Shown here in pieces: positions 1 through 5,373 of a stretch of 7,815 nucleotides of DNA (positions are counted from its first letter, which is position 1; each line of letters starts with the position of its first letter). Position numbers and translations under genes: made by a program. This stretch comes from Candidatus Pacearchaeota archaeon (lineage in GTDB: Archaea > Nanobdellota > Nanobdellia > Pacearchaeales > GW2011-AR1): positions 1 to 7,815 of the forward strand of contig JAPLYA010000004.1 of assembly GCA_026395775.1 (NCBI GenBank). Reading direction: 5' to 3'. The notes under the pieces are model-generated. The model searched no databases. It was not told the DNA's origin and saw only the letters and a list, made by a program, of their open reading frames with translations.

Positions 1-24
1 ACCTCCTCGTATAGAAAGAGGAGA
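1..24. other. Hairpin at window edge, CCTCCT-containing
   Basis: Bases 3-8 (CTCCTC) pair with 18-23 (GAGGAG) around a 9-nt loop. The first seven bases, ACCTCCT, equal the conserved 3' terminus of 16S rRNA (the anti-Shine-Dalgarno end). The window could therefore begin at the last bases of a 16S gene, but seven bases cannot establish this. Otherwise it is an ordinary small hairpin. Bases 25-80 show nothing else recognisable. Confidence 0.2.
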
Positions 25-74
25 TAATTGTATATAAATCTATCTGACGATAACTATACAGTATCCTCTAAAGT

Positions 75-90
75 GAAAAGTTTAATAATA
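75..90 (+). promoter_or_regulatory. Archaeal BRE/TATA promoter of the MazG-like gene
   Basis: A purine-rich stretch (GAAAAG, 75-80) followed by TTTAATAATA (81-90) fits an archaeal BRE plus TATA box. Its centre is about 23 nt before the ATG at 108, so transcription should start at or very near the start codon (leaderless mRNA). No Shine-Dalgarno sequence precedes the ATG, which agrees with this. Confidence 0.5.
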
Positions 91-107
91 TCTATTAGCG
101 TAGTAAA

Positions 108-416
108 ATGATGGAATATGACAAACTAATTAGAGATAAAATTCCTCATATAATTGAAAAAACCGGTAAAAAGCCGGTTTTTCATAAAGCTTTTGATGAT
201 GAATATTGGTTGAAATTAAAGGAAAAATTAAAAGAAGAAACTTGTGAATTCATAGAAAATGAGGATAAAGAAGAAATAGCAGACATTCTAGAGATTATTG
301 AAGCAATATGCGATTTTAAGAAAATTGATAAAAATGAACTTGAGATTATTAAAAATAAGAAAACTTCTGAAAGAGGTAAATTTACAGAAAAATTGATATT
401 GGATCGGGTTATTTAG
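108..416 (+). CDS. MazG-superfamily nucleotide pyrophosphohydrolase
   Basis: Predicted cytoplasmic house-cleaning enzyme of the all-alpha NTP pyrophosphatase (MazG) superfamily, in the small phosphoribosyl-ATP-pyrophosphohydrolase-like group. Family members hydrolyse nucleoside triphosphates to monophosphate and pyrophosphate. The N-terminal YDKLIRDKIP block (residues 4-13) is the signature of this group. The metal-binding motif is complete: EExxE at residues 43-47 (E43, E44, E47) and ExxD at 56-59 (E56, D59). The 102-residue length is normal for the group. The exact substrate cannot be read from the sequence. Two ATG codons are adjacent (108 and 111); either could start, and the TATA box at 81-90 suits both. 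The 3' end overlaps the convergent gene at 413-913 by four bases. A terminator-like hairpin lies inside the reading frame at 158-182. Confidence 0.85.
   Translation: MMEYDKLIRDKIPHIIEKTGKKPVFHKAFDDEYWLKLKEKLKEETCEFIENEDKEEIADILEIIEAICDFKKIDKNELEIIKNKKTSERGKFTEKLILDRVI
158..182 (+). other. Intragenic hairpin ending in a T-run
   Basis: AAAAACCGG (158-166) and CCGGTTTTT (174-182) form a perfect 9-bp stem with a 7-nt loop, ending in five T residues. It has the shape of an intrinsic terminator but lies about 50 nt inside the coding sequence of the MazG-like gene, encoding roughly E17-V24. It may be coincidental (codons for EKTGKKPVF) or it may attenuate the gene. Confidence 0.35.
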
Positions 417-913
417 TGTTTCCCTTCCAAAGCTAGGAAAGCTTTGGCTTGGGCTAGAAATTCTTCAACTTCTCCAAAAATCCTACTCTCATAATCATCT
501 ATTCTCCCCCGAATTAAATATCGGTCATACATTGTTCTTAAGAATTTGTAGAAAGCATTCCCTTCCCACCTATGCTCGTAATCTTTCTCTAGAATAGTCT
601 GAACTCTAATCTCTACATCCCCTTTATCTAGAGTTTCTTTCTTGCCATCTTTCTCAACTTCAACTTCTTTCATGCCAATAATTCTCCAGTTTGATTTAAT
701 ATAAAATCTAAAATAATCTGATATTTTTCTCATTGCAACCCACTCAATCTCAATTTCCTTGCCTCTTGGAGTTATTTTCTCTGTGTAATTCTTTTCAGTT
801 ATCCAATATTCTTTGTCTACAAACCACATATAACAGAATCTATAAAATTCCTTGAAATCAAAAATACCCAAATGTCTTACTTTCCCTGAAAAAACTACAT
901 CTTTTTCTACCAT
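413..913 (-). CDS. Hypothetical protein, conserved-looking, unknown function
   Basis: A 166-residue soluble protein with no signal peptide, membrane segment or cysteine pair. I cannot assign a function. It is unusually rich in aromatic residues (FDFKEFYRFCYMWF near residues 18-31; YFRFYIKSNW near 67-76) and alternates short strand-like segments with charged turns. The C-terminus (FLAQAKAFLALEG) looks helical. The residue pattern is reminiscent of proteins found in DPANN archaeal genomes, but that is memory-based and unverified. The amino-acid pattern is clearly coding and the opposite frames are broken. The ATG at 911-913 is preceded by a TATA-like ATTTATAAAG, consistent with a leaderless start. 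It converges on the MazG-like gene, the two stop codons overlapping within bases 413-416. Confidence 0.75.
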   Translation of the reverse strand: MVEKDVVFSGKVRHLGIFDFKEFYRFCYMWFVDKEYWITEKNYTEKITPRGKEIEIEWVAMRKISDYFRFYIKSNWRIIGMKEVEVEKDGKKETLDKGDVEIRVQTILEKDYEHRWEGNAFYKFLRTMYDRYLIRGRIDDYESRIFGEVEEFLAQAKAFLALEGKH

Positions 914-930
914 TTTTATCTCTTTTTATT

Positions 931-940
931 CTTTATAAAT
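931..940 (-). promoter_or_regulatory. TATA box for the 166-residue protein
   Basis: On the minus strand this reads ATTTATAAAG, centred about 22 nt before the ATG at 913, as for a leaderless archaeal transcript. A second TATA-like sequence (TTTATAAA, symmetric) lies at 952-959. It could serve this gene with a short leader, or drive plus-strand transcription into the structured island at 965-1041. Confidence 0.5.
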
Positions 941-964
941 AGAGAAGTGAGTTTATAAATATTT

Positions 965-1072
965 CTGGGTGGGGATTATGCTAGCCTCCTTCATCGGCTC
1001 GGGATTTCTAGAGAAATCTTCTCGGGCTCAAAGATTTCTCCAATATTTACTGGTAAGTTGCCAACTCTTTTT
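965..1072 (+). ncRNA. Candidate structured RNA gene (G+C-rich island)
   Basis: Within the gene-free stretch 914-1192, bases 965-1041 are about half G+C by my count, far above the flanks. Two hairpins compete: GATTTC (1003-1008) with GAAATC (1013-1018), and GAGAAATCTT (1011-1020) with AAGATTTCTC (1031-1040), the latter a perfect 10-bp stem with a 10-nt loop. A TATA-like box at 952-959 would place a plus-strand start near 983, and a T5 run at 1068-1072 could end the transcript, giving an RNA of about 90 nt that begins near a CCTCCT (985-990). The minus strand is also possible; there the segment would be upstream of the 413-913 gene. No tRNA fold or clear C/D or H/ACA boxes were recognised. The remainder, 1073-1192, is AT-rich with only weak hairpins. 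Confidence 0.3.
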
Positions 1073-1142
1073 ATATATCTCTCAATTGCGAGAAAAATTA
1101 GGGTAATTAGGATTGTTTTTTAATTAAACAACTAAAGAACCC

Positions 1143-1153
1143 ACAACCCTTAT
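1143..1153. repeat. ACAACCCTTAT motif, copy 1
   Basis: Exact ACAACCCTTAT, 40 nt beyond the stop codon of the CBS/zinc-ribbon gene. The same 11-mer recurs at 2051-2061, and a one-base-longer form occurs at 2607-2618. It is shared by the 3' sides of both CBS genes. Confidence 0.45.
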
Positions 1154-1192
1154 ACTAAAATGGTTTATTTTTTATCTATAAACACAAATTAG

Positions 1193-1750
1193 TTACATAT
1201 CTTCTTTGCAATTATCACAAATTAACTTACCATCAATCCTGTCAAGAATATCAAAACCGCCGCATTCTTCGCACACGCCATCTTTTACTCCTTTTACTCT
1301 TGAGGCTTTTCTTTTCAGTTTGGCTTGCTCTTCTTTTATTTGGAAGAGATGGCTTGATGCAATTTCAAATAAACTAGGCTCGATTCTTAAGATATCTTTC
1401 AATGTTAAGAATCCAATAATTTTTCCTTCTATGACAACGGGCAACCATCGATACTTTGACTTGCGCATTTTTCCTAGAGCTTCTGTGATATCAGCTGAAG
1501 GCTTTATTGTAACAATCTTTTTATTTGCAATCTCAATTGCTTTTATTTTTTTCAAATCTCTTGTTTTGGTTAATGCCCAGATGATATCTCGCTCCGTCAA
1601 TAAACCCCTTAATTGTTTATTTTCAGTTAGAACTAGACTTCCAACTCTTTTTTTAATCATTATTTTAGAGCATTCCTGCAGGCTTGTTTCTGGTTTTACA
1701 GAAACAAAATCCCGAGTCATGAGGTCACCCACTTTTATTCCGAGATCCAT
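1193..1750 (-). CDS. CBS-domain pair protein with C-terminal zinc ribbon
   Basis: A 185-residue cytoplasmic protein. CBS repeat 1 covers about residues 6-62 (VGDLMTRDF... ending GLLTERDI) and repeat 2 about 70-124 (KAIEIANKK... ending GFLTLKDIL). Tandem CBS repeats form a Bateman module that in known families binds adenosyl ligands such as AMP, ATP or SAM. A charged helical linker (138-156) leads to a zinc ribbon with C160/C163 and C178/C181 (CEEC...CDNC). CBS plus zinc ribbon is a common archaeal arrangement, usually read as a ligand-sensing regulator; the ligand and target are unknown here. The ATG at 1750 is supported by a TATA box about 23 nt upstream. A palindrome at 1794-1819 lies just beyond the promoter. 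A divergent paralogue is encoded at 2058-2432. Confidence 0.88.
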   Translation of the reverse strand: MDLGIKVGDLMTRDFVSVKPETSLQECSKIMIKKRVGSLVLTENKQLRGLLTERDIIWALTKTRDLKKIKAIEIANKKIVTIKPSADITEALGKMRKSKYRWLPVVIEGKIIGFLTLKDILRIEPSLFEIASSHLFQIKEEQAKLKRKASRVKGVKDGVCEECGGFDILDRIDGKLICDNCKEDM

Positions 1751-1766
1751 ATTTAATATAAGTTGT

Positions 1767-1778
1767 TTTAATATTTAA
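1767..1778 (-). promoter_or_regulatory. TATA box of the CBS/zinc-ribbon gene
   Basis: On the minus strand the sequence reads TTAAATATTAAA, centred about 23 nt before the ATG at 1750. This fits a leaderless start. No Shine-Dalgarno sequence is present between it and the ATG. Confidence 0.5.
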
Positions 1779-1783
1779 GCAAG

Positions 1784-1819
1784 TATATACTGGAAAATAT
1801 ATATTGCAATATATATTTT
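1784..1819. promoter_or_regulatory. Operator-like palindrome upstream of the CBS gene
   Basis: TATATACTGG (1784-1793) is followed directly by a perfect 26-bp palindrome (1794-1819), whose half-site AAAATATATATT is repeated inverted around a central GC. It lies just upstream of the TATA/BRE region of the minus-strand CBS gene, a position typical of an activator or of a regulator affecting TBP/TFB loading. The same TATATACTGG followed by ATATATATT occurs at 2967-2986 upstream of the AbrB-PhoU operon. Confidence 0.4.
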
Positions 1820-1854
1820 AGAAAATATGCTTTATAGTGTTATAATACCCGGAG

Positions 1855-1900
1855 TTAATAACTAACTTCGTTTTGTTTACTTAATAATTGTGTGCTGGTT
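1855..1900 (+). repeat. Dispersed intergenic repeat, copy A
   Basis: Contains the exact core ATAACTAACTTCGTTT (1858-1873), then TACTTAATAATTGTG. The core is identical at 2533-2548 and 7627-7642. This copy sits about 105 nt upstream of the CBS/zinc-ribbon gene. The rest of the spacer 1751-2057 holds copy F, the palindrome at 1784-1819 and otherwise unremarkable AT-rich sequence. Confidence 0.6.
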
Positions 1901-1984
1901 TGGAACTTATAATCCTAACCTTTGAACACTCTCCCCTTCTGCAAATTAGTTTGTTTTTTACCAACAAAAAATCAGAATTAAATT

Positions 1985-2017
1985 GCAAACTATTTTTGCA
2001 TAGTTAGAATTGGTGTT
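1985..2017 (+). repeat. Dispersed intergenic repeat, copy F (divergent)
   Basis: AAACTATTTTTGCATA followed by AATTGGTGTTT aligns with copy C (AAACTATTTCAGCATA, then AATTGTGTTT at 2676-2706). It lacks the TTCG core. It is a partial or diverged member of the family. Confidence 0.4.
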
Positions 2018-2033
2018 TAGCTTAGGTAATTGT

Positions 2034-2046
2034 ATAAAAATAAAAT
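2034..2046 (-). terminator. T-rich archaeal terminator after the 124-residue CBS gene
   Basis: On the minus strand the sequence after the stop codon reads GATTTTATTTTTATAC. Such T-rich tracts are sufficient for termination by archaeal RNA polymerase. No stem precedes it. Confidence 0.35.
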
Positions 2047-2050
2047 CTTA

Positions 2051-2061
2051 ACAACCCTTAT
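2051..2061. repeat. ACAACCCTTAT motif, copy 2
   Basis: Exact 11-mer, overlapping the stop codon of the minus-strand 124-residue CBS gene. Compare 1143-1153 and 2607-2618. Confidence 0.45.
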
Positions 2062-2432
2062 TCCAACTGTCTAAATAATTCCTCATTGAAATCCAAGATT
2101 TCTTTTTTTGTGATTATTGCCAAGGGCTCTTTAATAACAACAAACTTTCCTTTCTTGACTAGATTTAGAATTTCAGAAACATCTTTGTCTCCCGGAACAA
2201 AAACAAAATTGTCCTTCTTGATATTTTCGATAATAATTTTTTTCTTTTTTGTGATAAAAGCTTTCAGCAATTCTTGATAGTTTAAAATTGAATGTAATTT
2301 TCCAGATTTTATAACAGCATAATTTTCCTGCTTTTTGTTTAACTTAGTGAGAAATTCTTCCAGTGTTAGCTCTGAATTCAAAATAGGAAAGTCTCTATTT
2401 GCTATTTCTATTGCTTTAACACCTGTTTTCAT
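2058..2432 (-). CDS. Divergent tandem-CBS-domain protein
   Basis: A 124-residue protein made of two degenerate CBS-like repeats, about residues 3-60 and 66-120, with no zinc ribbon. The N-terminus, MKTGVKAIEIANRDF, aligns with the N-terminus of the neighbouring 185-residue CBS protein (MDLGIKVGDLMTRDF; shared M1, G4, K6, R13, D14, F15). Its KAIEIAN (6-12) is identical to residues 70-76 of that protein, so the two are probably paralogues or parts of one regulatory set. Characteristic turns such as ERDI are weakened (NYQELL, ITKKEIL), so ligand binding may be changed or lost. It is probably cytoplasmic. The start at 2432 is supported by the alignment. A TATA-like AATAAATAAC at 2446-2455 on the minus strand is closer to the ATG than usual, so the promoter is uncertain. 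A T-rich tract follows the stop. Confidence 0.72.
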   Translation of the reverse strand: MKTGVKAIEIANRDFPILNSELTLEEFLTKLNKKQENYAVIKSGKLHSILNYQELLKAFITKKKKIIIENIKKDNFVFVPGDKDVSEILNLVKKGKFVVIKEPLAIITKKEILDFNEELFRQLE

Positions 2433-2530
2433 TTTCGTCTCTTTTGTTATTTATTGGTAATATCAGAAATTTTTACTAATCTTTGAATTTCTGAGCATCC
2501 AAAAAACTCCCAATTTTATCAGAGTTTTTT

Positions 2531-2570
2531 TGATAACTAACTTCGTTTCAGTATACTTAAAAAGGGTATG
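2531..2570 (+). repeat. Dispersed intergenic repeat, copy B
   Basis: Exact core ATAACTAACTTCGTTT (2533-2548) followed by CAGTATACTTAA, matching the second block TTTCAGCATACTTAA of copy D. It lies about 100 nt upstream of the 124-residue CBS gene on the minus strand. Confidence 0.6.
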
Positions 2571-2606
2571 CAAGGTTTATTTAACTTTGGTCCAACTTTC
2601 TAACCA

Positions 2607-2618
2607 ACAACCCCTTAT
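2607..2618. repeat. ACAACCCCTTAT motif, copy 3
   Basis: The same motif as 1143-1153 and 2051-2061, with one extra C. Unlike the others it does not follow a recognisable gene. Confidence 0.35.
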
Positions 2619-2665
2619 CCGTCAACCAAAGAGTTTTTCTATTACTTCTTAACTAGTATTTTGTT

Positions 2666-2706
2666 GATAATAACTAAACTATTTCAGCATATTTTTTAAT
2701 TGTGTT
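2666..2706 (+). repeat. Dispersed intergenic repeat, copy C (divergent)
   Basis: ATAACTAAACTATTTCAGCATA then AATTGTGTTT. It keeps the two outer blocks of the repeat but has lost the TTCG core. It is the best match to copy F (1985-2017). Confidence 0.45.
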
Positions 2707-2837
2707 TGACCTGTTTAAATCAACCAAACAATGCTTAACCTATTGTATCAAGAGTTTATTTTTTACCTCTCAATTATTTTGCTTCTCTTTTCATTACTTT
2801 CCCCAACAATAATTCTCAAATATAAAGTAAGGAGAAA

Positions 2838-2865
2838 CAGCGAGGAATCCAGCCAAGCCTCGCTG
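2838..2865. other. G+C-rich perfect hairpin in AT-rich spacer
   Basis: CAGCGAGG (2838-2845) and CCTCGCTG (2858-2865) form a perfect 8-bp stem with a 12-nt loop. On the minus strand the stem is followed by TTTCT. It could be part of a small RNA, a terminator-like element, or the relic of a mobile element. No RNA family was recognised. Confidence 0.35.
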
Positions 2866-2910
2866 CAAAATCTTAAGCAGAAGTTGTCTTTTATCATTAT
2901 TGGAAATACC

Positions 2911-2990
2911 GTATATAGAATATATATTAGAATAGAAAATTATAAATAGTTGCATATATACTGATATATATACTGGGATATATATTTTGG
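2911..2990. promoter_or_regulatory. Array of TATATACTG / ATATATATT motifs before the phoU-like operon
   Basis: A cluster of related AT-rich sites: TATATAGAATATATATT (2912-2928), TATATACTG (2955-2963), TATATACTGG (2967-2976) and GATATATATTTTGG (2977-2990). It ends about 12 nt before the TATA box at 3002-3011. The TATATACTGG plus ATATATATT pair repeats the arrangement at 1784-1819. A bound regulator, possibly the AbrB-domain protein itself, is an inference. Confidence 0.4.
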
Positions 2991-3001
2991 ATTATAATAT
3001 A

Positions 3002-3011
3002 GGTTTAAAAA
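3002..3011 (+). promoter_or_regulatory. TATA box of the AbrB-PhoU operon
   Basis: GGTTTAAAAA is a strong archaeal TATA box. A start about 25 nt further on, near 3032, gives a leader of about 60 nt, unlike the leaderless genes elsewhere in the window. CCAGC (3044-3048) and GCTGG (3068-3072) could form a weak hairpin in this leader. Confidence 0.5.
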
Positions 3012-3075
3012 GCGAGTATCTTAGCTAGACGAGGGAAAAAGAGCCAGCCAACTAATTTTATAACACAGCTGGAAT

Positions 3076-3084
3076 GTGAGGGGA
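3076..3084 (+). promoter_or_regulatory. Shine-Dalgarno site of the PhoU-like gene
   Basis: GTGAGGGGA lies about 8 nt before the ATG at 3092 and fixes that start. It is the clearest ribosome-binding site in the window and agrees with a leadered transcript. Confidence 0.6.
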
Positions 3085-3091
3085 ACTAAAA

Positions 3092-4042
3092 ATGGAAGAA
3101 CGAAAACTCATAAGACTAGGAAATTCAAGTTTTGCAATTGCATTGCCCAAAGCCTGGGTAGACAAGGCTGGTTTAAAAAAAGGTGATAAAGTATATATTT
3201 TACCAAATTCTAATGGCGAGTTAATGATTTCTCCTGAATTTAAGAAAGGCGAAGGCAAGAAGATTGAGATTAATACAAATTCTTTAGATGAATATGCTCT
3301 TCAAAAAGAACTCAAATCAGCTTATGTCAGAGGCTACAAAGAGATGCACTTTTCTGGTAAGAATAATCCTTCACTGAAAAACTCAATCAGCGAGTTAAAA
3401 TCCGATCTTTTAAGTTTAGAATTCGTAGAAAGTGAAAAAGATAAAATCGTAGTAAAAGATTTTATGAACATTGAAGAAATTGACATTGGAAATTTTATAA
3501 GGAGAATGGATAATAACATAAGGGAAATGCTTGAAATTGTATCTCAACGCATTGCAAAAGGCAAGATGCCAAAAAGTGAATTAGAAAACATAAGAAAAAT
3601 TGATGACGACGTTAATAAATCTTATCTATTAATTTCAAGAATCCTAATCCTCGGACTTGACAATCCTTCTATTTTGTCACAATTGAAAACAAGCAGTTTG
3701 GATTTATTTAATAGGTGGTGGTTTTCTTTTAATTTAGAACATATAGGTGATAGTCTAAAGACCATTTCCAAAATTATGTGCAATTCAGAAGTTGAAGCCA
3801 GCAATCAGATACACGCTTTCTTAAAACAGATTATTGAAATATACAGTGAGAGTATGGTTACATTTTATAATTCAGATAAAACTCAAGCAATTTCTTCCAT
3901 GAGAAAAAGCCACAGTTTATTCCAAGAACATAAAAAAGAAGAATTTAAAAATATACCTCATTCAAAAATAGCAGAAAATCTAAAGATGCTGCAAGATGCC
4001 TGTTACCAAAATTTAAAAATGACTCTTTATATGAGGACTTAA
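3092..4042 (+). CDS. AbrB/SpoVT-type DNA-binding plus PhoU-domain regulator
   Basis: A 316-residue archaeal PhoU-like regulator. Residues 2-50 form a swapped-hairpin AbrB/SpoVT domain (RKLIRLGNSSFAIALPKAWV... GLKKGDKVYI... LMISP), normally DNA-binding. Residues from about 130 to the end are helical and PhoU-like, with the typical helix signature NLEHIGDSLKTISKI (near 215-229) and a preceding IDDDVNKSYLLISR helix. In bacteria PhoU couples phosphate transport to signalling; in archaea AbrB-PhoU fusions are annotated as phosphate uptake regulators, mostly without experiment. No phosphate transporter gene is in this window. It has a clear Shine-Dalgarno sequence and an AT-rich motif array in its promoter, suggesting autoregulation. 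Its TAA is one base before the ATG of the next gene, so the two should be translationally coupled. Confidence 0.83.
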   Translation: MEERKLIRLGNSSFAIALPKAWVDKAGLKKGDKVYILPNSNGELMISPEFKKGEGKKIEINTNSLDEYALQKELKSAYVRGYKEMHFSGKNNPSLKNSISELKSDLLSLEFVESEKDKIVVKDFMNIEEIDIGNFIRRMDNNIREMLEIVSQRIAKGKMPKSELENIRKIDDDVNKSYLLISRILILGLDNPSILSQLKTSSLDLFNRWWFSFNLEHIGDSLKTISKIMCNSEVEASNQIHAFLKQIIEIYSESMVTFYNSDKTQAISSMRKSHSLFQEHKKEEFKNIPHSKIAENLKMLQDACYQNLKMTLYMRT

Positions 4043-4043
4043 A

Positions 4044-5360
4044 ATGAGCACTCCAAAAGCAATGGATATGGAACGTGAACTCGGGATGACCCGCGATGTA
4101 TTTGGAAAATATTTAGAGGGCGTTATTTCTAATTCCATCCGGCCTATTGGGGGAGTCCGCGATTTTGAGGTTAGACGCCTTGATGGGGGCCCCGCACTAA
4201 TTATGGGTACAAATTCAAATACTTATGAAGTAACAGTTTCAGATTATACAGCTCAAGGAGGAGCAGAGATACCAACAAAATTTGTTTTGAAAGTTCTTAC
4301 AGAGGTGGTTGGAATTTCTAGAGATACAGAAGATATAACTGAGAGATTCGCTCATGAAGCAGGGATCTTAAGAGTTACTGATTCTAGAGAGCTTTCACCA
4401 TTTACTGCATATCCTTCTTTTGATGGGCGGGGGGTTAAACTATTCCCAACTAATTATTCTTCAAGTGACCCGGTTTCTGCAGAAAGAAGAATGTTTTTGT
4501 TAGAAGCATTAAGAGAACCTTCAGTATATGAAATATTTAGCAAACTCGCTCCAGAACAGGTAAATTTGGGCCAGCACGTTGTTCCTGCTTTGTTTCCTGC
4601 GATTTTGTTGCACGAGAGACTTCAATTGTTTGCTCCTCAAATTGATGCAGCAGTAAAGCCTGAGATGATTGCTCCATTTGATGATAAACAATATACAGAA
4701 AGATTTTTGGGTTATCAAGAAGGCTGTACTGATGCACCTCGTAAAAATTGGCCCCCGGGCGTTGAAGATAAAATAGGAGCCGCAATTCAAGCCCTATCTA
4801 CAAAACACCTCACTCCAGAAAGAAATAGAACTTTTGTGCAGCACAATGCATACCCTTGGCACTCTACTACTAGCTGCTTGATGGATTCAGGCGATGTCAG
4901 GAAGGGCGCCAGGAGTTTGCATTTGGGGACCTTACTTGGAGAAAGAAGCATATTTCAAAAACTCCCAAAACATGCTTTCGACGCTCTTGCAAGAGAATAT
5001 ATTGAAAGAACCTTGAGGCTACGTGAAGACTTAAAACAACCTCCTCAAGAGTTCAAATTGAGAAAAGAAGCTAAGTTACCAATAAGTGAGAAAGAAAAAA
5101 CCGCACTTGCAAAAGATCTTGCTGATGGAATGTATCTTGGAGCGGTTTTTTCAAATTCCCGACTGTGGGCGGGGCTTAATCATTATAAAAATGGCACAAG
5201 AGAAGATAGAAGAAGAGAAATTGATAACATAAGACAAGTTACTCACAATCAAGCCACAAGGCTGGCCGAGAGAGATTTAAACGGAGCGGAACTTTTAAAT
5301 GGCCTAGAAGAATTGAGATTATTCGAGGAACCAAAGTTAAGCGGGCCGCGAAAATTATGA
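4044..5360 (+). CDS. APH/choline-kinase-fold protein with altered catalytic loop
   Basis: A 438-residue soluble protein that appears to have the aminoglycoside-phosphotransferase/protein-kinase-like fold. Visible landmarks: FVLKVL (80-85) as the ATP-binding lysine strand (K83); RFAHEAGIL (101-109) as the helix with the partner glutamate (E105); FVQHNAYPWHS (264-274) where catalytic HGD(x)nN is expected; LMDSGDVRKGARSLHLGTLLG (279-299), matching the metal-binding Asp strand (D281) and its usual downstream pattern. The catalytic Asp of HGD is Ala269 and the loop Asn is not evident, so it may be a pseudokinase or use another mechanism. Residues 300-438 are mostly helical and charged. It starts one base after the PhoU-like gene. 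The opening 150 bases are markedly richer in G+C than their neighbours, and Arg/Ala use is higher. The fold call is by eye. Confidence 0.6.
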   Translation: MSTPKAMDMERELGMTRDVFGKYLEGVISNSIRPIGGVRDFEVRRLDGGPALIMGTNSNTYEVTVSDYTAQGGAEIPTKFVLKVLTEVVGISRDTEDITERFAHEAGILRVTDSRELSPFTAYPSFDGRGVKLFPTNYSSSDPVSAERRMFLLEALREPSVYEIFSKLAPEQVNLGQHVVPALFPAILLHERLQLFAPQIDAAVKPEMIAPFDDKQYTERFLGYQEGCTDAPRKNWPPGVEDKIGAAIQALSTKHLTPERNRTFVQHNAYPWHSTTSCLMDSGDVRKGARSLHLGTLLGERSIFQKLPKHAFDALAREYIERTLRLREDLKQPPQEFKLRKEAKLPISEKEKTALAKDLADGMYLGAVFSNSRLWAGLNHYKNGTREDRRREIDNIRQVTHNQATRLAERDLNGAELLNGLEELRLFEEPKLSGPRKL

Positions 5361-5373
5361 GATTTACTTTAAA

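Larger units (their letters stand above)
2433..3001. other. Long AT-rich intergenic region
   Basis: The spacer between the divergent CBS gene and the AbrB-PhoU promoter carries no gene I can support. It holds repeat copies B (2531-2570) and C (2666-2706), a third ACAACCCCTTAT motif, a G+C-rich hairpin (2838-2865) and an array of TATATA-type motifs (2911-2990). A 72-codon plus-strand frame (2731-2949) starts with a hydrophobic stretch (about residues 9-29) and then a charged tail. A small membrane protein is possible, but there is no convincing promoter or ribosome-binding site, and AT-rich DNA yields such frames by chance. Confidence 0.5.

Noticed and set aside
965..1041. tRNA gene, from the CGGGCTCAAA resembling a T-arm and a length of about 75 nt
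   Set aside because: No 7-bp acceptor stem, the T-loop lacks TTC, and the anticodon region folds with a loop of the wrong size on either strand.
1206..1778. 190-codon plus-strand open frame
   Set aside because: It is fully antisense to the CBS/zinc-ribbon gene, whose two CBS repeats and CxxC pairs are convincing; the antisense translation is Ser/Phe/Ile-rich with no motif.
2731..2949. 72-codon frame with a hydrophobic N-terminal stretch
   Set aside because: No Shine-Dalgarno site, TATA spacing too short (TTTAAAT about 14 nt from the ATG), interrupted by a G+C-rich hairpin and overlapping the operator-like array; Ile/Leu/Phe richness is expected from AT-rich DNA.
4521..4790. Two minus-strand frames of 82-89 codons
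   Set aside because: Antisense shadows of the kinase-fold gene, overlapping each other in different frames, with no promoter.
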